DNA of 64,000 bases, from assembly GCF_007097385.1 (NCBI RefSeq), contig NZ_VJZS01000019.1, forward strand, positions 34,798 to 98,797, written 5' to 3'. This document shows, one piece after another, positions 42,824 to 51,729 of this stretch. Every line of letters begins with the position of its first letter. Positions within the stretch are counted from its first letter, which is position 1. Both the position numbers and the translations under genes were made by a program. Below the pieces are notes generated by a model. That model worked only from the letters and a program-made list of their open reading frames with translations, was not told where the DNA came from and made no database searches. This stretch comes from Flavobacterium sp. ZT3R18 (GTDB lineage: Bacteria > Bacteroidota > Bacteroidia > Flavobacteriales > Flavobacteriaceae).

Positions 42824-43774
42824 TTGAACGAAAGAATCATTGAGCTCATCGACATTGCTCCTAAAGATTTTTGGGGCGCTCAAGACACTCATCTTGAGTC
42901 CATAAAAAAGTACTATCCAAAATTGAAAATTGTTGCCAGAGGAACAACGCTTAAGGCGTTTGGCGACAAAGAGGTTTTAGACGAATTCGAAAAACGTTTT
43001 CAACGATTGATGTTGCATTTTACACGATACAATACGATTGATGATAATGTAATCGAACGCGTTATTCTAAGCGATTCCCAAGACGAGAGCAAAACTTACG
43101 GACATGATAAAATTTTGGTTCATGGCGTAGGCGGAAAAATCATTAAACCCATGACTCCCAATCAGCAATTGTTGGTTGATACTATGGCCAAAAATGATAT
43201 GGTCTTTGCCGTTGGTCCTGCAGGTACGGGAAAAACTTATACGGGTGTTGCTATGGCCGTAAAAGCATTAAAAGAAAAACAAGTCAAACGTATCATTCTG
43301 ACTCGTCCTGCTGTAGAAGCTGGAGAAAATCTAGGTTTTCTTCCGGGAGATATGAAGGAAAAACTAGATCCATATATGCAACCCTTGTATGATGCCTTGC
43401 GGGACATGTTGCCCAATGAGAAATTGGAAGATTATATTCTAAAAGGAATTATTCAAATTGCGCCTTTAGCTTTTATGCGAGGAAGAACCCTAGATCATGC
43501 CTTTGTAATTTTGGATGAAGCCCAAAATACAACGCATTCTCAAATGAAAATGTTTTTGACGCGTATGGGTAAAAGCGCTAAGTTTATGATAACGGGCGAT
43601 CCGGGGCAGGTCGATTTGCCTAGAAGAACGATTTCAGGTCTCAAAGAAGCTATATTAGTTTTAAAAGATGTTGATGGAATTGGAATTATTTATCTGGATG
43701 ATAGAGATATTGTACGTCATCGCTTGGTTAAAAAAGTTATAGATGCTTACAAGCAAATTGAAAATAATGACTAA
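42824..43774 (+). CDS. phoH: PhoH-family ATPase
   Basis: The 316 residues start at a TTG codon: the conserved N-terminus NERIIELIDIAPKDFWGAQ follows it directly, with no ATG nearby that keeps it. Walker A is GPAGTGKTYTG and Walker B FVILDEAQNTTHSQMKMFL; TGDPGQVDLPRR follows. An N-terminal KH-like part (residues 20-70) precedes the P-loop. PhoH proteins are ATPases linked to RNA metabolism and phosphate stress. A strong terminator follows at 43821-43860. Confidence 0.93.
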   Translation: MNERIIELIDIAPKDFWGAQDTHLESIKKYYPKLKIVARGTTLKAFGDKEVLDEFEKRFQRLMLHFTRYNTIDDNVIERVILSDSQDESKTYGHDKILVHGVGGKIIKPMTPNQQLLVDTMAKNDMVFAVGPAGTGKTYTGVAMAVKALKEKQVKRIILTRPAVEAGENLGFLPGDMKEKLDPYMQPLYDALRDMLPNEKLEDYILKGIIQIAPLAFMRGRTLDHAFVILDEAQNTTHSQMKMFLTRMGKSAKFMITGDPGQVDLPRRTISGLKEAILVLKDVDGIGIIYLDDRDIVRHRLVKKVIDAYKQIENND

Positions 43775-43820
43775 TAAGCAGCAAAATGTAATTACTTAAA
43801 AAAGTCGAAATTCATATTAA

Positions 43821-43860
43821 AAAAAAGGAGAAACTCAATTGCGATGTTTCTCCTTTTTTT
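43821..43860 (+). terminator. Terminator of phoH
   Basis: Stem GGAGAAAC/GTTTCTCC (43827-43834 and 43846-43853), extended by A/T pairing, closes an 11-base loop and is followed by a T run. The A run in front may allow use from the other strand. Confidence 0.8.
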
Positions 43861-44018
43861 ATTTTAAATAAAAAATGTTCAATATCTATCTCTTTTATTA
43901 ACGAAAGTTAACATAACCCTATAATTACGTTAAAACCATCTTATATACTTGAAACTTCTTGGGTATCTTGTTGAAATGCAATAAATTTGAAAATGTCACA
44001 AACAAAATTGAATACAAG

Positions 44019-44840
44019 ATGTTGAAACAAAAAATTAAAGTAATAATAAGCGATTTAGACGGAACATTGCTTAATTCAGATCATAGCATATCCGATTATA
44101 CCAAATCGGTATTTCAAGAACTACACTGTCAAAATTATTTAATTATTGTTGCTACAGGACGCCATCATATTGATGCAATGTCTATTGTAGAACATTTGGG
44201 GTTTCCTATTTATTTAGTAACTTCGAATGGCGCAAGAATTCATTCCCCAAATAAAGAGCTTTTGTATTCCTTTGATATAAAAAGTGACGCAATCAAATCA
44301 ATTTTGTCATTAGATATAGATCCCGAAATCACTACGGTACTATTTAAAGAAGAAGTTTGGCAAACCTCAAAAATCAATAAAAAAATCAATAGCTTTCAGA
44401 AAAATTTAAAATATCCACCAGTGGTAGTTGACTTTGATGACTTAGAAGATTTTAGTGCTATAAAATTATTTTTCACTCATGACAATCACGAAAAATTAGT
44501 CGAATTAAAGAATAGAATTCTGGAGGATCATTCAGAGGAATTTAGTCATGCCTTTAGTTTGCCTATTTGTTTAGAATTTATGGACAAATCGGTTGATAAA
44601 AGTGTGGCGATTGCCAAAATTCTAGCCATTGAAGGGTATTCTTTTCAAGAAACCGTTTTTTTTGGTGATGGTTTTAATGATGAAAGAATGTTGGATGCAG
44701 CTGGAATTGGATTAATTATGGGGAATGCCCCAGAAAATTTAAAATGTAAATTACCTCATCTAAATATTATTTCAACGAACAATGAAGATGGAGTTGCCAA
44801 GTATTTATCAAATAAATTAGTGTTGACGAGTAAAGTATAA
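44019..44840 (+). CDS. HAD-superfamily (Cof-type) phosphatase
   Basis: I take the ATG at 44019 (MLKQKIKVIISDLDGTLLNS), giving 273 residues. Motif I is DLDGT (Asp12, Asp14), motif II IVATGRH, motif III lysine in the region KSVAIAKIL, and motif IV FFGDGFNDERMLDAAG. The cap is of the Cof (C2B) type. These enzymes dephosphorylate sugar phosphates, flavin or pyridoxal phosphates; the substrate cannot be specified. It has its own terminator. Confidence 0.9.
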   Translation: MLKQKIKVIISDLDGTLLNSDHSISDYTKSVFQELHCQNYLIIVATGRHHIDAMSIVEHLGFPIYLVTSNGARIHSPNKELLYSFDIKSDAIKSILSLDIDPEITTVLFKEEVWQTSKINKKINSFQKNLKYPPVVVDFDDLEDFSAIKLFFTHDNHEKLVELKNRILEDHSEEFSHAFSLPICLEFMDKSVDKSVAIAKILAIEGYSFQETVFFGDGFNDERMLDAAGIGLIMGNAPENLKCKLPHLNIISTNNEDGVAKYLSNKLVLTSKV

Positions 44841-44922
44841 TGACTTGAATGTGAAAGGTTAATCGGATCTGTCGAAGGATTTGTGTTTTCCATTTGATCA
44901 AAATTTTATTGCATTAAATAGT

Positions 44923-44979
44923 ATTCTTATTCTCTCTTTTACCAATGGAAAAATAGGGGAGAATAAGAATGTTTTTTTT
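44923..44979 (+). terminator. Terminator after the HAD gene
   Basis: Perfect 12-bp arms ATTCTTATTCTC (44923-44934) and 44959-44970 enclose a 24-base loop and are followed by a run of eight Ts. Confidence 0.65.
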
Positions 44980-45009
44980 CTGTATTTTAGCAGAATTAAA
45001 ATATAAAAG

Positions 45010-47358
45010 ATGTTTAAGAAAATAGTTGTTTTGATTTGTTTGGTTTACGGAATTGATAGCCAAAGTCAGAGTTTAAAATTAGAAGAAATCATGAAAGGCG
45101 AATCATTTGTAGGGGTACAGCCTACGAATGGGCATTGGTCGATAGATGGAAAAAAAATCTATTTTGAATGGAATCCTAATGACGATATTGATAAAAGCAC
45201 CTATTATTGGGAGAAAGGAATGGCAGCCCCACAATTAGCTTCGGCAAAAGAAGTGGCTTTTTCAAGAATAAATTTAAAAAGAAATCCAAGTTCGGATTTA
45301 GGGTATTATATTGAAAATGGAGCTTTGTATTCGTATTCTGTTAAGAATAAAACAGCAAAAAAACTTTTGCAACAAACCAACGCAATTTCAAATTTGAAAT
45401 TGGCTTTTGAGAGTGGAGTACTTTTCTTTGAACAAAACGGGAATCTTTTAAAATACAATACCAAAGAGGGAACAATACTGCAACTTACTAATTTTAAGGA
45501 AGGCAAAGAAGCAGAATCTGAAACTGAAAAAGAATCTTTCTTAAAGAGCCAACAAAAAGAATTGTTTCAATTTATTCGTGACCAAGAGGCGAAAAAGAAA
45601 TGGAATACTGCAAAAACAATGGATATTAAGTCTGATTTTCCTAAATCATATTTCTATGACAAAAGCATCTTTGAAAATTTAAATATAAATCCGCAAGGGA
45701 ACTTCGCAACATTTAGATTGACCGACAAAGTTGACGTTCAGAGTGAAAAAATGGAGACTTTTATAACAAAAGATGGTTATAATCAAACTCCAGATACTAA
45801 AGAGAAAGTATCAGTAAAAAATTTGGTACCTACGAAATTTGGAATCTATTCGGTTGCTAAGGATTCTGTTTATTATATGAACTTTTCATCATTGAGTCAT
45901 ATTCAGGATGTACCTAAATATTACGGTTTGTATGAAAATTTAAAGAGCGATAAAAAAACAGATAAATTAGTTGTGATTCAAGAACCGATCTACAATCAGG
46001 ACGGAACTTTTGCTGTAGCAGAAATTAGAAGTCAGGATAATAAGGACAGATGGTTGGTGAAACTTAATTTAGAAAAAAACACTTTCGAAGAAATAGAGTA
46101 TCAACATGATGAGGCTTGGATTGGCGGTCCTGGCATTCCTTCTGATGGTTTTGATTCGGGTACAATTGGTTTTCTTGCTGATAATGAAACTATTTATTTT
46201 CAATCAGAAGAAACGGGGTATTCTCATTTGTACACTTATAATATTAGAAACAAAAAGAAAACTCAACTTACCAAAGGCAATTGGGAAGTGCGAGATGTAA
46301 ACGTATCAAAAGATAAGAAAACGTTTTATTTGACAACAAATACAACTCATCCTGGTAATAGGAATTTTTATAAATTATCGATTAGTGATGGTATTTTGCA
46401 ACCCATTCTAACAAACGATGGTGCTCATGAAGTAAGTTTATCTCCGGATGAAAGTACTTTATTGGTTCGTTACTCCTTTAAAAACAAACCTTGGGAATTG
46501 TATTATGCCGAAAACAAAAATAACACAACACTCCACCAAATAACTTTTTCGACAAAAGAAGCATTTAAAAAATACCAATGGCGCGCTCCAGATGTGATTA
46601 CATTTCAGGCTCAAGACGGAACATCAGTATATGCCAGATTGTATAAACCGCAATCGGAAAAGAGTAATAAAGCGGCAATTATTTTTGTTCATGGTGCAGG
46701 TTATCTTCAAAATGCTCATAATTATTGGAGTAATTACCACAGAGAATATATGTTTCATAATTTGTTGACTGATTTGGGTTACACCATATTAGATATTGAT
46801 TACAGAGGAAGTGACGGATATGGCAGCCATTTTCGAACTGGAATATATCGTTTTATGGGCGGTAAGGATTTGACGGATCAAATAGATGGAAAAAATTATC
46901 TAGTCAAAAATCTGGGTATAGATGCCAGTAAAGTTGGAATTTATGGTGGCTCTTATGGTGGGTTTATTACTTTGATGGCTATGCTTACAGCTCCTAAAGA
47001 ATTTGCTTCGGGAGCAGCTTTACGATCTGTTACCGATTGGGCACATTACAATCATGGCTATACCTCAAATATTCTTAATTTTCCAGAAACCGATCCAATT
47101 GCCTATAAAAAGAGTTCTCCAATCTATTTTGCAGATAATTTACAAGGAAATTTGTTGATGCTACACGGAATGGTAGATGATAATGTGGAATACAAAGATA
47201 TTGTTCGTTTGTCACAGCGTTTTATTGAATTGGGAAAGAAAAATTGGAGTCTTTCTTCTTATCCAGTAGAAGCCCACGGGTTTAAAGAAACATATTCTTG
47301 GGTTGACGAATACAGCAGAATATTAAATTTATTTAATACCACGCTTCTTAAAAACTAG
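45010..47358 (+). CDS. S9-family prolyl oligopeptidase / dipeptidyl peptidase
   Basis: The 782 residues have a short signal peptide (VVLICLVYGIDSQSQS). A beta-propeller-like N-terminal domain (about 30-520) follows, then an alpha/beta hydrolase. The catalytic triad is Ser648 (GIYGGSYGG), Asp723 or Asp724 (MVDDNVEY) and His756 (EAHGF). YRGSDGYGSHF and FVHGAGYLQN are typical of DPP-IV-like S9B/S9C enzymes. It is predicted to be periplasmic and to trim peptides, possibly after Pro or Ala. No operon partner is visible. Confidence 0.92.
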   Translation: MFKKIVVLICLVYGIDSQSQSLKLEEIMKGESFVGVQPTNGHWSIDGKKIYFEWNPNDDIDKSTYYWEKGMAAPQLASAKEVAFSRINLKRNPSSDLGYYIENGALYSYSVKNKTAKKLLQQTNAISNLKLAFESGVLFFEQNGNLLKYNTKEGTILQLTNFKEGKEAESETEKESFLKSQQKELFQFIRDQEAKKKWNTAKTMDIKSDFPKSYFYDKSIFENLNINPQGNFATFRLTDKVDVQSEKMETFITKDGYNQTPDTKEKVSVKNLVPTKFGIYSVAKDSVYYMNFSSLSHIQDVPKYYGLYENLKSDKKTDKLVVIQEPIYNQDGTFAVAEIRSQDNKDRWLVKLNLEKNTFEEIEYQHDEAWIGGPGIPSDGFDSGTIGFLADNETIYFQSEETGYSHLYTYNIRNKKKTQLTKGNWEVRDVNVSKDKKTFYLTTNTTHPGNRNFYKLSISDGILQPILTNDGAHEVSLSPDESTLLVRYSFKNKPWELYYAENKNNTTLHQITFSTKEAFKKYQWRAPDVITFQAQDGTSVYARLYKPQSEKSNKAAIIFVHGAGYLQNAHNYWSNYHREYMFHNLLTDLGYTILDIDYRGSDGYGSHFRTGIYRFMGGKDLTDQIDGKNYLVKNLGIDASKVGIYGGSYGGFITLMAMLTAPKEFASGAALRSVTDWAHYNHGYTSNILNFPETDPIAYKKSSPIYFADNLQGNLLMLHGMVDDNVEYKDIVRLSQRFIELGKKNWSLSSYPVEAHGFKETYSWVDEYSRILNLFNTTLLKN

Positions 47359-47390
47359 ATATTTAGAGCAAACGACTTTAAAAAAAGTTA

Positions 47391-47509
47391 AACACGAATT
47401 ACACAAATTCACACGAATAATTACCTTTTAAATTACACAAATCCTTTGAATTCGTGTAATTTAATTTTTAAAATTAATAAAATTAGTGCTAATTCGTGGA
47501 ATTCGTGTT
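47391..47509. repeat. MITE-like palindromic intergenic element
   Basis: Ends 47391-47409 and 47491-47509 are inverted repeats matching at 16 of 19 bases (AACACGAATT core). Inside, ATTACACAAAT and TTCGTGTAATTT form a second nested pair. There is no coding potential. The element lies between the S9 peptidase and the purC promoter. Confidence 0.5.
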
Positions 47510-47581
47510 GAATAATGATGAAGGTGTTTGCGCTCACTAGATGATATTGCATTTTTCAAGCTGAATAATGTTTCTACATTT

Positions 47582-47612
47582 TTGTGTATCTCTTTTAAAC
47601 AACCTATTTTTG
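47582..47612 (+). promoter_or_regulatory. purC promoter
   Basis: -33 TTG (47582-47584) and -7 TATTTTTG (47605-47612) are 20 bp apart. The leader is A/C-rich (AACAACAACAATACAAC) with no Shine-Dalgarno, usual for this phylum. The position excludes the upstream in-frame ATG at 47528 as start. Confidence 0.7.
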
Positions 47613-47644
47613 CCAAAACAACAACAATACAACAACAACTACAA

Positions 47645-48598
47645 ATGAGCAATACAATTACCACTACCAATTTTAATTTTCCGAATCAAAAATCAGTGTA
47701 TCGCGGAAAAGTGAGAGAAGTTTATAATATCAATGACGATCTACTTGTGATGATTGCTACAGATAGGCTTTCGGCTTTTGATGTGGTTTTGCCAAAAGGT
47801 ATTCCATACAAAGGGCAGATTTTGAATCAAATTGCCACAAAATTCATGGAATTGACTCAGGATATTGTTCCTAATTGGTTAATTGCTACTCCAGATCCAA
47901 GTGTTGCTGTTGGTCATTTGTGTGAGCCTTTCAAAGTTGAAATGGTAATTCGTGGATATCTTTCAGGTCATGCCGCACGTGAATATGCTCTTGGCAAAAG
48001 ACAAATTTGTGGAGTAACAATGGCTGAGGGATTGAAAGAAAACGATAAATTCCCGGAACCAATTATTACGCCAACTACCAAAGCCGATAATGGGGAACAC
48101 GATGCAGATATTTCTAGAGAAGCTATTCTAGCCAACGGAATCGTTACCGAGGAAGATTATTTGGTTTTAGAAAAATACACACGTGCTTTATTTCAAAGAG
48201 GAACTGAAATAGCAGCCAGTCGTGGTTTGATTTTGGTGGATACCAAATACGAATTTGGAAAAACCAAAGATGGTGTTATTGTATTGATAGATGAAATTCA
48301 TACTCCAGATTCTTCTCGTTATTTTTATTCAGAAGGATATCAAGACAGACAAGACAACGGCGAAGAACAAAAACAATTGTCTAAAGAATTCGTGAGACGT
48401 TGGTTGATTCAAAATGGATTTCAAGGTCTAGAAGGGCAACAAATTCCAGAGATGACCGATGAATATATCGAAACAGTTTCGGATAGATATATAGAATTAT
48501 ACGAAAAAATTCTTGGAGAAGAGTTCGTGAAAGCGGATATCTCGAATATTAATGAACGTATTGAGAAAAATGTTTTGGCTTATTTGGCTAAGAGATAA
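47645..48598 (+). CDS. purC: Phosphoribosylaminoimidazole-succinocarboxamide synthase (SAICAR synthetase)
   Basis: The product is 317 residues from ATG 47645. The family segments are VYRGKVREVYNINDDLLVMI, DRLSAFDVVLPKGIPYKG, VEMVIRGYLSGHAAREYA and the C-terminal DEIHTPDSSRYF. It joins CAIR and aspartate with ATP in purine biosynthesis. The length is the Bacteroidota/eukaryote-like long form rather than the 237-residue E. coli form. It has its own promoter and terminator. Confidence 0.96.
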   Translation: MSNTITTTNFNFPNQKSVYRGKVREVYNINDDLLVMIATDRLSAFDVVLPKGIPYKGQILNQIATKFMELTQDIVPNWLIATPDPSVAVGHLCEPFKVEMVIRGYLSGHAAREYALGKRQICGVTMAEGLKENDKFPEPIITPTTKADNGEHDADISREAILANGIVTEEDYLVLEKYTRALFQRGTEIAASRGLILVDTKYEFGKTKDGVIVLIDEIHTPDSSRYFYSEGYQDRQDNGEEQKQLSKEFVRRWLIQNGFQGLEGQQIPEMTDEYIETVSDRYIELYEKILGEEFVKADISNINERIEKNVLAYLAKR

Positions 48599-48623
48599 TA
48601 AAAAAAACACAATTATTTATGGT

Positions 48624-48662
48624 TAAAAATCCGCAATTCAATTCTGAATTGCGGATTTTTTT
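48624..48662 (+). terminator. Terminator of purC
   Basis: Sixteen-base arms (48624-48639 and 48644-48659) with a 4-base loop end in a T run. This is one of the best intrinsic terminators in the window. Confidence 0.85.
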
Positions 48663-49078
48663 TAATCAAGTTTTGCGAGTTAAAAAGAGATGAATTTAAT
48701 TGATTTTTTTGCGATAGCTTAGTTGTTTTGGCTTTGATGAAATTTGCTAAAAGCCTTTTTAATGAATTATTTTATACTGGTTAAAGTTTTGTTAATACTG
48801 TTACATAATGTTGACTCTGGAGTCTATTTAATTAAAAGAGTTTGATTTTAAACTTTTGTTTTGAAAACTAAAAAGATTTCGGTAACAATTCGTTTAATTA
48901 AAGGTTCTTTTGTCAGTAAAATGGAGTTAAAAGTTAACAAAACATTAAATTAAGTACTTTTTTAAACATAGTACCTTTTTTAACACTATATTTGCACAGC
49001 TAATTATTTCTAGCCGTTTAAAGTGTCAATCAAATCAGGAACATTTAATTAAATATAATCAATCAAAAATCAATCATT
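48663..49078 (+). other. Gene-free leader region of the ankyrin gene
   Basis: No gene was seen in these 416 bp. The last part holds a promoter (-7 TATATTTG at 48987-48994) and an 85-base leader rich in AATCAATCAAAA. The block 48950-48994 matches the promoter block of the gene at 50488. The first 250 bases show nothing recognisable. Confidence 0.55.
48950..48994 (+). promoter_or_regulatory. Promoter block shared with the 50488 gene
   Basis: TTAAGTACT, then AAACATAGTACCTT and -7 TATATTTG (48987-48994). The same order occurs at 50357-50402. No TTG at -33 is present in either, so an activator or alternative sigma factor may be needed. Confidence 0.5.
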
Positions 49079-49453
49079 ATGAAAAAATCAATCGTTTATC
49101 TAGGAGTAGCTTTAGTATCTTTTGCAAATGTTTCGTTTGCATCAAATTTAAATTCATTTTCCAATAACAAAAACATAGTCGAATTCTATGATGGCACAAC
49201 GCCATTAAGTGTTGCTATAAGTAAGGGAGATATTGAGATAGTAAAAAAGTTTATTGAGTATGGTGCTGACGTAAATGAAAAATCAAACGGTATGAGTCCA
49301 TTAATGACAGCAGCTCGTTACAACAAAGTGGAGATCATTAAATTTTTAATTTCAAAAGGTGCACATCTTAATGACAAAGATGAAAATGGATTTACTGCAT
49401 TAAAATATGCCGAATTATCCAATGCAAAGGAGGCGATTCTAATATTAAAATAA
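49079..49453 (+). CDS. Small exported ankyrin-repeat protein
   Basis: The 124 residues start with a signal peptide (MKKSIVYLGVALVSFANVSF, then AS). Three ankyrin repeats follow: TPLSVAISKGDIEIVKKFIE, SPLMTAARYNKVEIIKFLIS and TALKYAELSNAKEAILILK. Repeats of this sort bind other proteins; a periplasmic location is predicted. The signal peptide and promoter strongly resemble those of the gene at 50488, so the two may be co-regulated. A bidirectional terminator separates it from the SRPBCC gene. Confidence 0.85.
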   Translation: MKKSIVYLGVALVSFANVSFASNLNSFSNNKNIVEFYDGTTPLSVAISKGDIEIVKKFIEYGADVNEKSNGMSPLMTAARYNKVEIIKFLISKGAHLNDKDENGFTALKYAELSNAKEAILILK

Positions 49454-49465
49454 TCGAAAAAATTT

Positions 49466-49500
49466 AAAAGGCATCATTTCTACAAATGATGCCTTTTTTT
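49466..49500. terminator. Bidirectional terminator between ankyrin and SRPBCC genes
   Basis: Perfect 14-bp arms (49466-49479 and 49484-49497) with a 4-base loop and a T run lie between two converging genes. Confidence 0.8.
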
Positions 49501-49529
49501 ATGCGTTATGGTTTTTGTGTTTTCTACAA

Positions 49530-50072
49530 TTACTTATTCTCTAAATTTAATTTCAGGTTTTCAAGTCCAATTTCTAGATCTTTACCGAGCATTTCCTCCA
49601 TGTTCATGACGGGTAACATCAAATTCATAGGGTAGGGCATATTGCCATTAAATCCCCATATCACTTTTGTTTGATTAGAGGAAATACTTTTTGTTATCAT
49701 GAAAGCATTGTCTGTTGACTCAAAGGGAACTTTAAAACGGAGTTCAAAATCGATTCGTTCTCCCTCGTTTATTTTGATAATCTCTTGTTCGCCGATTCCC
49801 ACATTTTTATCCTTGCTTTCCCAAGCCGAAATTGCTCCAACAGTTCCATCTGTTCCAGAGAATTTTTTTTTCATTGCGGGATCTATTTTTGCCCAAACAC
49901 TAAAATCATCTTGATTTTTTAAATATTTAATATAGGTAAAAACACTGTCTTTGGGCGAATCTATAATGATTTCTCTTTCGATAGCATATTTTTTTGGTAA
50001 AAATAGAGCGATTAGTAATAAGAAAGCAATGATTGCTAACAAGCCAAACAAGATTTTTTTGACAACTTTCAT
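49530..50072 (-). CDS. SRPBCC-family (START/Bet v1-like) membrane-anchored protein
   Basis: The 180 residues include one N-terminal membrane helix (ILFGLLAIIAFLLLIALFLP), then the SRPBCC start YAIEREIIIDSPKDSVFTYI. VWAKIDPAMKKKFSGTDGTVGA and TKVIWGFNGNMPYPMNLM follow, typical of polyketide_cyc2-like proteins. They bind hydrophobic ligands; the ligand is unknown. It stands alone. Its 415-bp upstream region (50073-50487) is shared with the divergent small exported protein and holds only that gene's promoter block as a recognisable feature. Confidence 0.85.
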   Translation of the reverse strand: MKVVKKILFGLLAIIAFLLLIALFLPKKYAIEREIIIDSPKDSVFTYIKYLKNQDDFSVWAKIDPAMKKKFSGTDGTVGAISAWESKDKNVGIGEQEIIKINEGERIDFELRFKVPFESTDNAFMITKSISSNQTKVIWGFNGNMPYPMNLMLPVMNMEEMLGKDLEIGLENLKLNLENK

Positions 50073-50356
50073 AGTTTTAATTTTAGAGTTTATAATTAAT
50101 TAAATTTATGTATTCTTCAAATCAAATTTAAGTTTCTACATAAAGGTATAAAAATTTATTCAAATTATATGTTTTCATCGAGGTCTATCACGAGAGATTA
50201 TGTCTGGTTTAGTCATGGAGTAATTTAAATTCCCTCCTTATGTTCTTATTCATCGCTTCCATTTTATATGTAGCTTTCTTTTTTGTGTTAGAAGTCTATT
50301 TTTAATGAATCAAAAACGTCAATAAAATTGCAGTAAATGTTAATATAGAGTTAAAT

Positions 50357-50402
50357 TTAAGTACTATGTAAAACATAATACCTTCTTTTAGCTATATATT
50401 TG
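50357..50402 (+). promoter_or_regulatory. Promoter block shared with the ankyrin gene
   Basis: TTAAGTACT, AAACATAATACCTT and -7 TATATTTG (50395-50402) align with 48950-48994. The leader to the ATG is again about 85 bases and rich in AATCAAA. The block rules out the ATG at 50419 only weakly, but the leader resemblance favours 50488. Confidence 0.5.
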
Positions 50403-50487
50403 TATAGGATATTATTATATGTTTTTAATGTTCCAAATGTATAATAATCAAACAAAATCAAAAAACAACAATCAAAAAGCAATCATC

Positions 50488-51015
50488 ATGAAAAAATCAA
50501 TTTTAATTTTAGGAATCGCATTAGTATCTTTAACTAATGTTTGTAATGCATCTAATGCTATTAACAATCAAATTCATCAAGGAAGTATTTTATCGGATTA
50601 TGGTTTAGTGTCAAATGAATCGGAAACGGTTACAAAACCTTCTTTGAAAGAAGATACAGAGATTTTTAATCCTGAAACCGTTATTGCCTATAATCCTAAA
50701 ACAGTGAAAGAAATCATTGCTGAAGAGGATAAAATAATAGAAAATACAGCTTCAGAGGATTTAGAATTTACGGCTTATGAAGAATCGATGAAAGAAATAA
50801 TAGTACAATCCGATTTAATTGTAGAGAATACTGTTTCAAATGAAGTGTATCCTCTTTATATAGAAAGAACTATGGAAGATGAAATCGCAGAGCTTGAAAT
50901 GATTATTGAAAGCAAAGAAACCAACGAAGTAAGTCTATTGGATTTTAAAAAGATCAACAGCAATTCTATAATGATAAATGCATTTAATTCTAAAAAGTTT
51001 GTTGGAATGAAATAA
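50488..51015 (+). CDS. Small exported acidic protein of unknown function
   Basis: I choose the ATG at 50488, which gives 175 residues with signal peptide MKKSILILGIALVSLTNVCN, near-identical in plan to that of the ankyrin gene. The mature part is acidic and has three loose repeats of the type KEIIAEEDKIIENTASEDLE, KEIIVQSDLIVENTVSNEV and DEIAELEMIIESKETNEV, probably helical. No family is recognised. Stress-induced periplasmic function is only a guess from the shared promoter. Confidence 0.65.
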   Translation: MKKSILILGIALVSLTNVCNASNAINNQIHQGSILSDYGLVSNESETVTKPSLKEDTEIFNPETVIAYNPKTVKEIIAEEDKIIENTASEDLEFTAYEESMKEIIVQSDLIVENTVSNEVYPLYIERTMEDEIAELEMIIESKETNEVSLLDFKKINSNSIMINAFNSKKFVGMK

Positions 51016-51054
51016 CATCAAATTCACTAATCTGGAGGGTAAAAGGTTACCAAT

Positions 51055-51094
51055 AAAAAAGCACCATTATAAGGATATAATGATGCTTTTTTTT
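51055..51094. terminator. Terminator between 50488 gene and YjdF-like gene
   Basis: Arms 51055-51070 and 51077-51092 pair with one mismatch and are followed by a T run. The sequence is nearly the same as the terminator at 54357-54392. Confidence 0.75.
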
Positions 51095-51109
51095 ATGCAA
51101 CATAATGAG

Positions 51110-51706
51110 CTATATTTTTATAAGTTGCTTGTCTTGTGTTTTTGAAAACAGCAACAAAGCTGTAATGGCTGCAATAGTGGCAAACAGCATATCCGATTGC
51201 GTGTCCCAAACATATCCTTGTGTTCCTAGAAAGGCATCTCCGCCATTTCCTGTAGTAATAGAAACACCCCATTCAATCCATTCGTAAGCGGCGCTGATTG
51301 CCAAACAAACGGATACAATTATAAAGTTGAAAAAGCTTTGGTTAGCTATTACTTTTTTCCGAATAAATAGTTCTCGTGTAATCATGGCAGGTATAAAACC
51401 TTGAGCAAAATGACCAACCTTATCATAATTATTCCGACTTTGATGAAACACGTCTTTTATGTAATCGAACACGGGAACTTCGGCATAAGTATAATGCCCT
51501 CCGATGAAGAGGATAATACAATGTATTAAAATCAAAGTATAAGTAAAATTGGTAAATCGAAATTTTTTGAAAGTCAATACCAAGATTAAAACCCCAACTA
51601 TTGCAGGAATAATTTCTAGGAAACAAGTAAAAACTTCTTTAGGGTTTGTAATTGTCCAAAGTAAGGTTAGAGTAAATATCAGTAATAAGGCGTAGATATA
51701 TTTCAT
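51110..51706 (-). CDS. DUF2238 (YjdF-like) inner-membrane protein
   Basis: The 198-residue protein has about five membrane helices and the DUF2238 motifs GGHYTYAEVP, NNYDKVGHFAQGF, AAYEWIEW and GDAFLGTQGYVWDTQSDM. The conserved His, Asp and Glu residues at the membrane face suggest a metal site. No function has been assigned to the family. It lies 23 bp downstream of cydB on the same strand and may be co-transcribed with cydAB. Confidence 0.88.
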   Translation of the reverse strand: MKYIYALLLIFTLTLLWTITNPKEVFTCFLEIIPAIVGVLILVLTFKKFRFTNFTYTLILIHCIILFIGGHYTYAEVPVFDYIKDVFHQSRNNYDKVGHFAQGFIPAMITRELFIRKKVIANQSFFNFIIVSVCLAISAAYEWIEWGVSITTGNGGDAFLGTQGYVWDTQSDMLFATIAAITALLLFSKTQDKQLIKI

Positions 51707-51729
51707 TTTTCAGGGTGTGATTATTTGTC

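Noticed and set aside
47528..47644. N-terminal extension of PurC
   Set aside because: It would begin upstream of the -33/-7 promoter (47582-47612), and the extra residues are not part of the family.
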